DNA of 64,000 nucleotides from Acidobacteriota bacterium (GTDB taxonomy: Bacteria; Acidobacteriota; Terriglobia; Terriglobales; Acidobacteriaceae), in the NCBI GenBank assembly GCA_003225555.1, contig QIAM01000059.1, positions 1-64,000 of the forward strand, in the 5' to 3' direction. Shown one piece after another: positions 44,073 through 52,274 of the stretch; position 1 is the first letter of the stretch, and the number at the start of each line of letters is the position of its first letter. Below the pieces are notes generated by a model that saw only the letters and a list, made by a program, of their open reading frames with translations, had not been told where the DNA came from and ran no database searches. A program made the translations under genes and the position numbers.

Positions 44073-44573
44073 CTATCCCTCAATCTCTTCACCAACCTTC
44101 TGATACCTCCCTTGAAAAAAAAGTAACGGCTCCCCGTCCCGCACGACAACATCCTCCACCTCAGCAATGAAGATGGTATGGTCGCCTGCTTCCTGCGACG
44201 AGTGCAAACGGCATTCCAGATAGGCGAGCGCCCCATGCAGCACGGGAGTACCGTGCTTCGTCCGGTCAAACCGCGCACCGGCTTCGTGTTCCGCGTCATC
44301 GTGCGTCCGCACAGTTCTTGCGTAATACTCCGAGATCCCGCGCTGGTCGGCGCGCAGCACGTTAATCCCAAACCTCTTTTTGGCTTGCAGATGCGCATGG
44401 GTGCGCGCTTTGTGATCCACACAAACCAGCACCAGCAAGGGATCGAGTGAGACTGACGCGAATGCGTTGGCAGTCATGCCGTGCACTTCGCCATCCAGGT
44501 CGAGCGTAATGATGGTCACCCCAGTGGCAAAGCTGCCCATCGCTTTTCGGAATTCGGCCGTGGTCAAGCTCAT
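44073..44573 (-). CDS. Flavin reductase-like FMN-binding protein
   Basis: The 166-residue protein has the split-barrel flavin reductase fold (FRKAMGSFATGVTIITLD, GMTANAFASVSLDPLLVLVC, FGINVLRADQ) and the C-terminal EVEDVVVRDGEPLLFFQGRY. It diverges from cofG with a gap of about 95 bases. In mycobacteria the enzyme that makes F420 (FbiB) carries a flavin-binding reductase domain that is missing from CofE here. This neighbour is therefore a candidate for that job; this is inference. Confidence 0.87.
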   Translation of the reverse strand: MSLTTAEFRKAMGSFATGVTIITLDLDGEVHGMTANAFASVSLDPLLVLVCVDHKARTHAHLQAKKRFGINVLRADQRGISEYYARTVRTHDDAEHEAGARFDRTKHGTPVLHGALAYLECRLHSSQEAGDHTIFIAEVEDVVVRDGEPLLFFQGRYQKVGEEIEG

Positions 44574-44668
44574 CTTTTGACTGCCTACAGTACCATGTCG
44601 CGATTACTAATTCTGATTCTGACTCCTGTATCATCGTTGCAGCAGAGTACGCTCACCGCGCAAGCAAA

Positions 44669-45874
44669 GTGACCCTGACCGGCATAACCGTAGCTCCCTC
44701 TGGACGCCCGTCGCGGTGTGGTTCTGTGCTGAGTCGTCTTCGTCCCGGCCTCCCAATTTCGCGCGATACCGCATTGTGCCTGATCCGCTGCTCCGATGAC
44801 GATTTGCCGGAGCTTCTTGAGGCCGCTCGTGCTGCCAAACAAAGCTTTAAACCGGGCGTCATCACCTATTCGCGCAAGGTTTTCCTACCCTTGACTAATC
44901 TTTGCCGGGACTATTGCGGTTACTGCATCTTCCGTCGCGATCCGAGCGATCCGGGCGCACACACGATGACGCCCGAAGAGGTTCTCAACGTCGCCCGCGA
45001 GGGCGAAAAACTCAGCTGTACCGAGGCGCTCTTCAGCCTGGGCGACAAGCCGGAACTGTTGTTCTCCGAAATGCGGGAGACGCTGCGGCACCTAGGCTAC
45101 AAGTCCACGCTGCATTATCTGGAAGCGATGTGCGAGCTTGTCCTGCGCGAGACCAGTTTGCTGCCGCACCCGAATCCCGGCCTTTTAAGTGCCGAATGGA
45201 TCGCTCGCCTCTCCCGCGTCTCTCCCAGCATGGGGCTAATGCTCGAGACCACTAACGTGGAACTGCTGCGACCGGGCGCTGCTCACGACAATGCCCCTGA
45301 TAAAGTTCCCGCCAAGCGCCTTCGTACGCTTGAAGAGGCCGGCAAGCAAAAAGTTCCCTTCACCACCGGCTTGCTAATTGGCATTGGCGAATCGACCGAG
45401 GATCGCGTCGGGACGCTGCTCGCCATCCGCAATCTGCACGAACGCTACGGCCACATCCAGGAAGTGATCGTGCAGAATTTCCGCGTCAAGCCGACGATTC
45501 CGATGGCAGGCTGGCCCGAACCCAGCCAGGGCGAGATGCTCCGCACCGTGGCGGTAGCCCGCTTGTTAATGCCCAACGTCAATATTCAGGCCCCGCCCAA
45601 CCTCTCCGCGCCATACTATGAGGAGTTGCTATATGCCGGTATCAATGACTGGGGAGGGATTTCGCCGCTGACCCCCGACTACATCAATCCGGAGAAACCG
45701 TGGCCGCATCTGGATCAGCTTCGCCTGCGGACTGAAGCCAATGGATTCAAGTTGCGCCAACGTCTGCCCGTGTATCCCGAATTTCTGCCCGGAGTGATGG
45801 CCAAACCCGGCCTACTTTCTGACAAGTTGCATGCCGCCGTGGATAATCAAGGCCTCGCCAGGAGGGCCGCATGA
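44669..45874 (+). CDS. cofG: FO synthase subunit CofG
   Basis: CofG is the radical SAM half of 7,8-didemethyl-8-hydroxy-5-deazariboflavin (FO) synthase, the first step to coenzyme F420. The cluster Cys are C79, C83 and C86 (CRDYCGYC); TYSRKVFLPLTNLC and GINDWGGISPLTPDYINPE are typical. The start as chosen gives an N-terminal extension of about 50 residues. Its stop overlaps the cofD ATG (ATGA at 45871-45874). Confidence 0.94.
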   Translation: MTLTGITVAPSGRPSRCGSVLSRLRPGLPISRDTALCLIRCSDDDLPELLEAARAAKQSFKPGVITYSRKVFLPLTNLCRDYCGYCIFRRDPSDPGAHTMTPEEVLNVAREGEKLSCTEALFSLGDKPELLFSEMRETLRHLGYKSTLHYLEAMCELVLRETSLLPHPNPGLLSAEWIARLSRVSPSMGLMLETTNVELLRPGAAHDNAPDKVPAKRLRTLEEAGKQKVPFTTGLLIGIGESTEDRVGTLLAIRNLHERYGHIQEVIVQNFRVKPTIPMAGWPEPSQGEMLRTVAVARLLMPNVNIQAPPNLSAPYYEELLYAGINDWGGISPLTPDYINPEKPWPHLDQLRLRTEANGFKLRQRLPVYPEFLPGVMAKPGLLSDKLHAAVDNQGLARRAA

Positions 45875-46845
45875 TCTGTGTGCTTACGGGCGGCACAGGC
45901 GGTGCCAAGTTCGTCGACGGACTTCGCCAGGTAATGCCTGCCGAAGAAATCACTCTGGTCGTCAATACCGGCGACGACCTACTGTGGTGGGGACTCTACG
46001 TTTCTCCCGACATCGATTCCATCACCTACGTGCTTTCCGGCATGCTCAGCCGCGAGCGCGGATGGGGCGTGAAGGGCGATACCTTCCTTTGTCTGCAAGC
46101 CATGGGGCAGCTAGGCGAGCCAACCTGGTTTCACACCGGAGATCGGGATCTTGCCGTCCACCTGCTGCGCTCGCGGCTGCTGGCGGAAGGCAAGACCCTC
46201 TCCGAAGCCACCTCAATCGTCTGCGGCAAACTGGGGGTGAAGGCCTGTATCCTGCCGATGAGCAACTCGCGCGTTGAGACCCGTGTGGATACACCGGTCG
46301 GCGAGTTGAGCTTCGAAGAGTATTTCGTGCAGCGCTGGTATCAGGATCCGGTCAACGCAGTCCGCTTCGCCGGCGCCTCCGATGCTGAGGCTGCCCCGGG
46401 CGTGATCGATGCCATCGTCTCGGCGGATGCCGTTCTTATCGCTCCAAGCAATCCCGTCACCAGTATCGGCCCGATTCTTGCCGTCCCCGGTATTCGCGAA
46501 GCCTTGCACGGAGCTCGCGGTAAGATTGCCGCGGTCAGCCCGATCGTGGGAAGTGCCCCGGTTGCCGGTCCCGCGGGGATTCTGATGGCGGCACAGGGCC
46601 TGCCCTGCTCGATAGCAGGTGTAGCCCAGGCCTACGAAGATTTTCTCGATATTCTGGTCTGCGACACTCGCGACGCTCGTGCCGCCGACGCCTTGCGCAA
46701 GAGCGGCTTGCGGGTGCAGTGTACGCAAACCATCATGCGCTCTTCCGACGACAAAGCAGCGCTCGCCCGCAACGTGCTGTCCCTTGTGGCAGCAAACGTT
46801 GTTTCGGATCAACCCCAAGCTCGCACTGCATCGGATCAGCCGTGA
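45871..46845 (+). CDS. cofD: 2-phospho-L-lactate (or phosphoenolpyruvyl) transferase CofD
   Basis: CofD transfers the phospho-acid moiety from its guanosine-diphosphate form to FO to give F420-0 or dehydro-F420-0. The protein shows VLTGGTGGAKFVDGL, NTGDDLLWWGLYVSPDID, WFHTGDRDLA and APSNPVTSIGPIL. It overlaps cofG by four bases and cofC by four (GTGA). Whether it uses phosphoenolpyruvate, as in bacteria generally, or phospholactate or phosphoglycerate cannot be told from the sequence alone. Confidence 0.94.
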   Translation: MICVLTGGTGGAKFVDGLRQVMPAEEITLVVNTGDDLLWWGLYVSPDIDSITYVLSGMLSRERGWGVKGDTFLCLQAMGQLGEPTWFHTGDRDLAVHLLRSRLLAEGKTLSEATSIVCGKLGVKACILPMSNSRVETRVDTPVGELSFEEYFVQRWYQDPVNAVRFAGASDAEAAPGVIDAIVSADAVLIAPSNPVTSIGPILAVPGIREALHGARGKIAAVSPIVGSAPVAGPAGILMAAQGLPCSIAGVAQAYEDFLDILVCDTRDARAADALRKSGLRVQCTQTIMRSSDDKAALARNVLSLVAANVVSDQPQARTASDQP

Positions 46846-47498
46846 TCCTGGTTCCGGTCAAGAATCTCTCTTCCGCCAAGCAGCGTCTGGCTGCGGTGCT
46901 GGATCAACCCTCGCGTACAGCCCTCGCACAAGCGATGCTCCACGACGTGGTTTCGACCCTGCTCAACTGGCAGAACCGGCCCGCTGTGGCACTCGTCACC
47001 AGCGATCCGTACGCTGCCGAACTCGCCCGCCGCTATGAATTCGAAATCATTCCAGACGTCGAGAATCCCGGCGAAACCGGCGCCATCGAGATGGCCACGC
47101 GGATTTGTGAGCAGCGCGGCATCGCCAGCACGCTCGTGATTCCCGCCGACATTCCGCTGATCCAATCGTGGGAACTCGAAGAGATCCTGAAACACGCGCC
47201 GGACGAAGGCAGCGTGCTCGTTCCCGCCGCCGACGGACGCGGCACCAACGCCGCCTTCCGCCGACCAGCGAATCTGTTCCCGCTCCGCTTCGGCAACGAC
47301 AGCTTCAAGCCGCACCATTCCTCAGGCCAGGCAACCGGCAACCCGTGCATCGTATTGCATCTGCCCGGAATCGCAGTGGACGTCGACAATCCCGCCGACC
47401 TGCAGGATTTGATCTCCCTCCCCGGCAAGACGCGAGCACAGAGGCTAGCACGAGAATGGGATCTGACAGACCGATTCCAGGCCACCGGATCGCAGTAG
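46842..47498 (+). CDS. cofC: Phospholactate/phosphoenolpyruvate guanylyltransferase CofC
   Basis: The 218-residue nucleotidyltransferase activates the phospho-acid with GTP for CofD. It starts at GTG 46842, overlapping the cofD stop as GTGA; the frame is open upstream to 46719 inside cofD but is a shadow there. Motifs are LVPVKNLSSAKQRLA, VTSDPYAAELARRY, IPADIPLI and RFGNDSFKPHH. It completes a tightly coupled cofG-cofD-cofC unit. Confidence 0.92.
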   Translation: MILVPVKNLSSAKQRLAAVLDQPSRTALAQAMLHDVVSTLLNWQNRPAVALVTSDPYAAELARRYEFEIIPDVENPGETGAIEMATRICEQRGIASTLVIPADIPLIQSWELEEILKHAPDEGSVLVPAADGRGTNAAFRRPANLFPLRFGNDSFKPHHSSGQATGNPCIVLHLPGIAVDVDNPADLQDLISLPGKTRAQRLAREWDLTDRFQATGSQ

Positions 47499-47534
47499 TC
47501 ACAACGAGCGCAAGTTGTGTGTGGCGGTCATGTG

Positions 47535-47648
47535 GCGCGGGCGCCTCGCCCGCGCAAATGCTTGAGCACTCGACAAGCCTGACGGTGTGGCTGGCTCCGT
47601 TAGAATGAAACCGACACTCGCAATACTTAGCGGAGCGCAGTCGAAGGA
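47535..47648. repeat. Palindromic repeats between cofC and cofE
   Basis: GCGCGGGCGCCTCGCCCGCGC at 47535-47555 is a hairpin of the dispersed family. GGAGCGCAGTCGAAGGATG at about 47632-47650 matches the end of the 4365-4424 repeat. The segment may separate transcripts within the F420 locus. Confidence 0.55.
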
Positions 47649-47660
47649 TGTCGAACTCTC

Positions 47661-48458
47661 ATGCCACGCTCTGAACCAAAGCAGAAACGAAATCCAACGC
47701 CCGCGCCCCGCGAGATCAAACTCATCCCAATCGCTCTAGCCGATGACATCTCCCCGGGCGACTCCCTAGCCGACAAACTAACAAGCTCTCTCCGCAGATC
47801 CAGACGCTCCTTCGACGCCGGAGATATCCTCGTAGTCAAACACAAAATTGTTTCCAAGTCGGAAGGCTGCCTGGTCGACTTGTCAACGATTAAGCCCTCT
47901 CCCGACTCCATAGCCTGGGCCAAGAAGTACGATCTCGACGCCCGCGTCATCGAACTGGCTCTGCTCGAGAGCCGCACCGTCATTCGCCGCAAGAATGGTG
48001 TGCTCATCACCGAAACCCATCACGGATTCATCTGCGCCAACAGCGGCGTCGACGTCTCGAACGTTAACGGGGGCCGCCACGCCCTACTGCTCCCCAAGAA
48101 TCCAGACCGCTCCGCCGCCCGATTGCATCGCGAGCTCAAAAAGCGCACCGGCCACGCGCTTCCTGTCATCATTACGGACAGCTTCGGCCGTCCCTGGCGT
48201 GAGGGGCAAACCGAAGCAGCAATCGGCATCGCCGGTATGAAGGCACTGCGGGATGACCGGAGCCGCCGCGATCCCCATGGATACAAGCTGCGTGTGAGCC
48301 TCGAGGCCATCGCCGACGAACTGGCCTGCGCCGCCGGCCTAGTCTGCGGCAAGCTCAACCGCACCCCTGCCTGCATCGTGCGTGGGTTTCGTTACGAACC
48401 CGGCCGGGGACGCACGCGCGATTTACTCCGTCCTGCAGCGACAGACTTGTTCCGTTAG
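47661..48458 (+). CDS. cofE: F420-0:gamma-glutamyl ligase CofE
   Basis: CofE adds gamma-linked glutamates to F420-0. The 265-residue protein has IKLIPIALADDISPGDSL, DILVVKHKIVSKSEG, TETHHGFICANSGVD and TDSFGRPWREGQTEAAIG. It is a single-domain form and lacks the C-terminal flavin-dependent reductase domain of mycobacterial FbiB. It is separated from cofC and cofH by repeat-rich DNA but lies in the same direction. Confidence 0.93.
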   Translation: MPRSEPKQKRNPTPAPREIKLIPIALADDISPGDSLADKLTSSLRRSRRSFDAGDILVVKHKIVSKSEGCLVDLSTIKPSPDSIAWAKKYDLDARVIELALLESRTVIRRKNGVLITETHHGFICANSGVDVSNVNGGRHALLLPKNPDRSAARLHRELKKRTGHALPVIITDSFGRPWREGQTEAAIGIAGMKALRDDRSRRDPHGYKLRVSLEAIADELACAAGLVCGKLNRTPACIVRGFRYEPGRGRTRDLLRPAATDLFR

Positions 48459-48527
48459 ACTAAAGTGGATTGCTTGACCTGTCGCCTCGCCGAGGCGCTG
48501 ACAATTTTCCGAGCGCGCTTAGAATCG

Positions 48528-48670
48528 TAGCGCCGGCATCTTGCCGGCTGTCCCGAGGGCGTCTCGCCCTCGGCGCGGGGAAGCGGACTGGACTCGTCAG
48601 TTCCCGTCGCGCTTTCGGCACAGCGGGCGAGACGCCCGCCGGACCGCCGCCGGGACGGCGGCGCTACGGC
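48528..48670. repeat. Cluster of palindromic repeats between cofE and cofH
   Basis: Three hairpins follow each other: GCCGGCATCTTGCCGGC, CCGAGGGCGTCTCGCCCTCGG and, further on, GCGGGCGAGACGCCCGC with GCCGCCGGGACGGCGGC. The same units occur singly at 15221, 28036 and 47535. Here they are arrayed in one gap. Confidence 0.65.
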
Positions 48671-48710
48671 AAGCATCAGATTTAAGCAAGAAGTATCTCG
48701 GAGGAACACC

Positions 48711-49943
48711 GTGCCCCGCGAACTCTCCCCCTCGGAACTGGAACGTTTTCCATCGCTCGAATGGGCGGAAATCGCGCCATGCATCAGTACTGGCAACCGC
48801 TCTGCGCTTGAGAAGATTCTCGAAGCTCAAGACGGCTCCAGCCTCTCTCTCGACGAATCGCTCGCCCTGGCCGATTCCGATGGCGACAACCTTTTGGGCA
48901 TGCTAGTAGCCGCCAACCTGCTTCGCTCTGAACTGGCCGGCAACCTGGTCACCTACGTCGTCAACCGCAACATCAACTTCACCAACATCTGCTTCGTCGG
49001 ATGCAAATTCTGTGCCTTCAGCCGCGGCCCGCGCGAATCTGACGCCTACTACCTCAGTCTGGATGAGGTGGCGAAAAAGGCGTCCGAAGCCTGGCAACTC
49101 GGCGCCACCGAAGTCTGCATCCAGGGCGGACTCCCGCACGGCCTGACTCCGTTTTACTATCGCGACATTCTGCGAGCCGTGAAGGGCGCTGTGCCGCGCA
49201 TACACATCCATGCCTTCTCACCGATGGAGATCGTCTACGGCGTAGAGCTCACCGGCATGCCACTCCATGACTATCTATCGATGCTGCGCGACAACGGCCT
49301 CGGCACGCTACCCGGCACCGCCGCTGAAATTCTCGATGACGAAATCCGGGATGTCCTCTCGCGCAATAAGCTCTCCACCGCGCAGTGGATCGAAGTCATC
49401 AGCACCGCCCACCGCTGCGGCATCCGAACCACCTCCACGATGATGTACGGCCACATGGAGACGCCCGCGCACTGGGTCAGGCAGATGCTCCTGTTACGCG
49501 AGATCCAGGAAGAAACCGGAGGCTTCACCGAGTTCGTCCCGCTCGGCTTCGTGCATCAAAACACATTGCTCTTTCACCAGGGACTCGCCCGCTCCGGTCC
49601 TACGCTCGCCGAGCACCTGAAGGTTCATGCGCTCGCGCGCCTGCTGCTCGCGGGCTCGATCAATAACATTCAAGTCTCGTGGGTGAAGCTGAACCGCCGG
49701 CTCTCGCGACTGTGTCTGCACGCTGGCGCCAACGATTACGGCGGAACCCTGATGGAAGAAAACATTTCGCGCGAAGCCGGTGCCACCGCCGGGCAATACA
49801 CCAGCCCGGAAGACTTTCAATCGCTGATTCTCGAGATGGGCCGCATTCCCGCCGAGCGCAACACAACCTACACGCGCATCAACATCAAACTTCCGCTGGA
49901 CGAGCTAACTGCGGAAGAAACGGCAGAGCCGGCCTTCGCATGA
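48711..49943 (+). CDS. cofH: FO synthase subunit CofH
   Basis: CofH is the second radical SAM half of FO synthase and condenses tyrosine with 5-amino-6-ribitylaminouracil. Cluster Cys are C94, C98 and C101 (NICFVGCKFC). ATEVCIQGGLPHGLTPFYY, IHIHAFSPMEI and ISTAHRCGIRTTSTMMYGH are typical. The 410-residue length includes an N-terminal helical region. GTG 48711 follows a ribosome-binding GGAGG. Confidence 0.94.
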   Translation: MPRELSPSELERFPSLEWAEIAPCISTGNRSALEKILEAQDGSSLSLDESLALADSDGDNLLGMLVAANLLRSELAGNLVTYVVNRNINFTNICFVGCKFCAFSRGPRESDAYYLSLDEVAKKASEAWQLGATEVCIQGGLPHGLTPFYYRDILRAVKGAVPRIHIHAFSPMEIVYGVELTGMPLHDYLSMLRDNGLGTLPGTAAEILDDEIRDVLSRNKLSTAQWIEVISTAHRCGIRTTSTMMYGHMETPAHWVRQMLLLREIQEETGGFTEFVPLGFVHQNTLLFHQGLARSGPTLAEHLKVHALARLLLAGSINNIQVSWVKLNRRLSRLCLHAGANDYGGTLMEENISREAGATAGQYTSPEDFQSLILEMGRIPAERNTTYTRINIKLPLDELTAEETAEPAFA

Positions 49944-49950
49944 CCACAGA

Positions 49951-50664
49951 ATGCAGCAGGCCACTCCCGTGAACCCCGCCGCCGTTCGCCCCATCGCCAT
50001 TCTCGGCGGGACCGGTCCCGCAGGCACCGGCCTCGCATTGCGCTGGGCGCGCGCGGGAGAAGCCATCATCATTGGCTCGCGCGACGCTCAACGCGCACAA
50101 GCGACCGCCGCGAAAATCAAACAGAGCGCGGGAGAACAAGCAAACGTTTCGGGAATGGAGAATGCCGCGGCCTGCGCCTCCGCCGACCTCCTGATGCTCA
50201 CCGTCCCCTTCGAGAGCCAAGCCACACTGCTTAAACAACTCAAGCCCGCAATCCGCGCCGGCAGCATCCTGATCGATGCGACCGTCCCTCTCGCCGCCGG
50301 AGTGGGCGGACGCGCCTCGCGCACTCTCGGCGTCTGGCAAGGCTCAGCCGCGCAGCAGACCGCCGAACTCGTGCCTAAAGGTGTAAGCGTGGTGGCCGCC
50401 TTCCATAACGTTTCCGCTGATCTTTTAAATGGAGACGCGCCGCTCGACTGCGACGTCATAGTCTGCAGCGATGATCCCGACGCCGCTCAACTGGCGCGCA
50501 AACTCGCGGCGAAGATTCCTGGCGTGCGTGCCATCGACGGAGGCAAACTCGAGAACTCCCGCATCGTCGAGCAGATCACGGCGCTCCTCATCGGCCTCAA
50601 TATACGACATAAAGGCCATTCCGGAATCCGCATCACCGGACTTCCACCGGAATCGTATCAATAA
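49951..50664 (+). CDS. npdG: F420-dependent NADP reductase (NADPH:F420 oxidoreductase)
   Basis: The 237-residue protein has the N-terminal Rossmann motif IAILGGTGPAGTGLALRWA, IIGSRD, SADLLMLTVPFESQ and VAAFHNVSADLL, which fit F420-dependent NADP reductase. It exchanges hydride between NADP and F420, so the organism both makes and uses F420. It lies eight bases after cofH. Confidence 0.9.
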   Translation: MQQATPVNPAAVRPIAILGGTGPAGTGLALRWARAGEAIIIGSRDAQRAQATAAKIKQSAGEQANVSGMENAAACASADLLMLTVPFESQATLLKQLKPAIRAGSILIDATVPLAAGVGGRASRTLGVWQGSAAQQTAELVPKGVSVVAAFHNVSADLLNGDAPLDCDVIVCSDDPDAAQLARKLAAKIPGVRAIDGGKLENSRIVEQITALLIGLNIRHKGHSGIRITGLPPESYQ

Positions 50665-50693
50665 CGATAAGATCGAACGGGGCACGCGCGCAC

Positions 50694-51992
50694 TTACCGG
50701 AACCGCGTCGTGCGCCACAAGGCGATCCCACACCACCCCAGCAAAGCGAGCATCGCCGCCGTGATTGTCACCGCCCAGCCCATGTGAATGTTCACGCTCG
50801 GCAGGCGGGCAATTGCGGCCAGAGCCATGAAAATTGCGCTCGTGCCGCCAATGAGCAGCCAGTCGAGAAGAGTTCTCCGGGTCGCTTCGACGCCAAACTC
50901 CCTGCCTTCCATGCCGGCGCGAACGTAGCCGTTTTCGATCCCGTATCGCTGGCCTTCCCGGTCCGCCGCATCCTGCCACGACGCGTGTTCCCGCTCCGTG
51001 GCCGACGACAGCGCAATCGCCACGGCTCCCAGCGCCATCACGATCGAGCCACCGATCACCTCCAGGTACACCCGCTGGCCTGCGCCCCGCAGTTCATGAA
51101 AGACCAGCAAACCCCATAGCAAGCCCCACAACTGATTCGTATTGGAAAGCGGAATTCCACGGCTGATGCCGACATACTTCGTCGCATACTGCTGAAACAG
51201 ATCGCCCAGCACCCAAACGAATCCACCCAGCATCAGCCAGAACAGCACCGACCGGCTGCTCTGCAGTTCATGCCACAGAGGAACCGCTCCCCGATACCCA
51301 ACCGCCAAAACGGTCATCGTAAGCAGTTCCCCCACCGTGAAGAAAGTAACGAATGAAAGCGGATTCATCCCGGTGAGATAAGCCTTCCGGTACGGGATGT
51401 ACATCGTTCCCCACAAGACTCCCGCACCGAGGGCCGCCAACACTCCCAGCGTGGCCTTACCCGGCGCGGCCTGGGTTGACGATGCGATGGCTAACAATGT
51501 CGCACCGGAGAACATTCCGATCGCGCCGCCCAGCACTCCGAGCCAGCGTTTCCACCCCGCATAGTGCAGTTCATTGAACAGCAGAAATCCCCAGAGGATT
51601 CCGAGCAGGCTATTCGAATTCCACAGAGGGAAGGCAATACTCAAACCGACGTCACGAATGGCGTAAATCGTCAGCGTATTCGCGACTGCCCACATGCATC
51701 CGGCAAGCACTGCCCAGATCACCAGATGAGGAGCTTGACGTACATCGCTGCGGACGTGCGCCGTTCCGCGCACAAATGCGGGCACGCTCCAGCGTGCGAG
51801 AAAAACTCCGCACACCATGATGAGGGAAACTGTGATCGGGGAAACGTCAGGATTCACCAGCTTGATGGGCGCTTCCGCCCCGCCTAGCCACGCCCCTGCG
51901 GCAAATCCGCAGAATATTCCCAGGGCTTGTAAACTGCGCAGACGGCCGGGCTGCATGGGACGTTCCACTGCGGCAACTGTGACGTTGTCCAC
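50694..51992 (-). CDS. EamA/GRP-like multi-pass sugar or drug-metabolite transporter
   Basis: The product has about ten membrane segments in two similar halves (ALGIFCGFAAGAWLGG, WAVANTLTIYAIRDVGLS, IAFPLWNSNSLLGILWGFLL) and an extra soluble loop plus a C-terminal hairpin of two further helices. The pattern resembles RhaT/GRP-type sugar carriers. I prefer GTG 51990-51992 because GGGAGG ends four bases upstream; ATG 52002-52004 is in frame but has no ribosome binding site. A small membrane-protein gene lies immediately upstream. Confidence 0.8.
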   Translation of the reverse strand: MDNVTVAAVERPMQPGRLRSLQALGIFCGFAAGAWLGGAEAPIKLVNPDVSPITVSLIMVCGVFLARWSVPAFVRGTAHVRSDVRQAPHLVIWAVLAGCMWAVANTLTIYAIRDVGLSIAFPLWNSNSLLGILWGFLLFNELHYAGWKRWLGVLGGAIGMFSGATLLAIASSTQAAPGKATLGVLAALGAGVLWGTMYIPYRKAYLTGMNPLSFVTFFTVGELLTMTVLAVGYRGAVPLWHELQSSRSVLFWLMLGGFVWVLGDLFQQYATKYVGISRGIPLSNTNQLWGLLWGLLVFHELRGAGQRVYLEVIGGSIVMALGAVAIALSSATEREHASWQDAADREGQRYGIENGYVRAGMEGREFGVEATRRTLLDWLLIGGTSAIFMALAAIARLPSVNIHMGWAVTITAAMLALLGWCGIALWRTTRFR

Positions 51993-52007
51993 GCTTCCTC
52001 CCATTTG

Positions 52008-52136
52008 TCAGCGCAGTTCATGCAACAACACCAGTCCCGCCACCAGCACAATCAGGGGAATCCAGAAATGAATGTCCGTAACCACCGCGCCAAAAAGGCT
52101 TCCAACCCCGGCACGTCCGCTTTCTTCGTTGGCCAT
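52008..52136 (-). CDS. 42-residue single-pass membrane protein
   Basis: ATG 52134-52136 opens a 43-codon frame ending TGA 52008-52010. The product starts MANEESGRAGVGSLFG and has one hydrophobic helix (FWIPLIVLVAGLVLL) with a short charged tail HELR. GAGGAG lies 13 bases upstream of the start. Its stop is three bases before the ATG 52004 alternative start of the transporter gene on the same strand, so the two are probably co-translated. It could be a transporter accessory subunit; no family known to me. Confidence 0.6.
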   Translation of the reverse strand: MANEESGRAGVGSLFGAVVTDIHFWIPLIVLVAGLVLLHELR

Positions 52137-52274
52137 GCGCAACTCTCAACTCCTCGCAGAGACTATATGCACAGCCGACCGCCTGTCCACATGTGACTCC
52201 AAGCGTTTTTTCTGTTTACTCCAAGACAGCGGAATTGTTGATTCTTGATTCTTGATGAGGACCCCTTACTCCAC

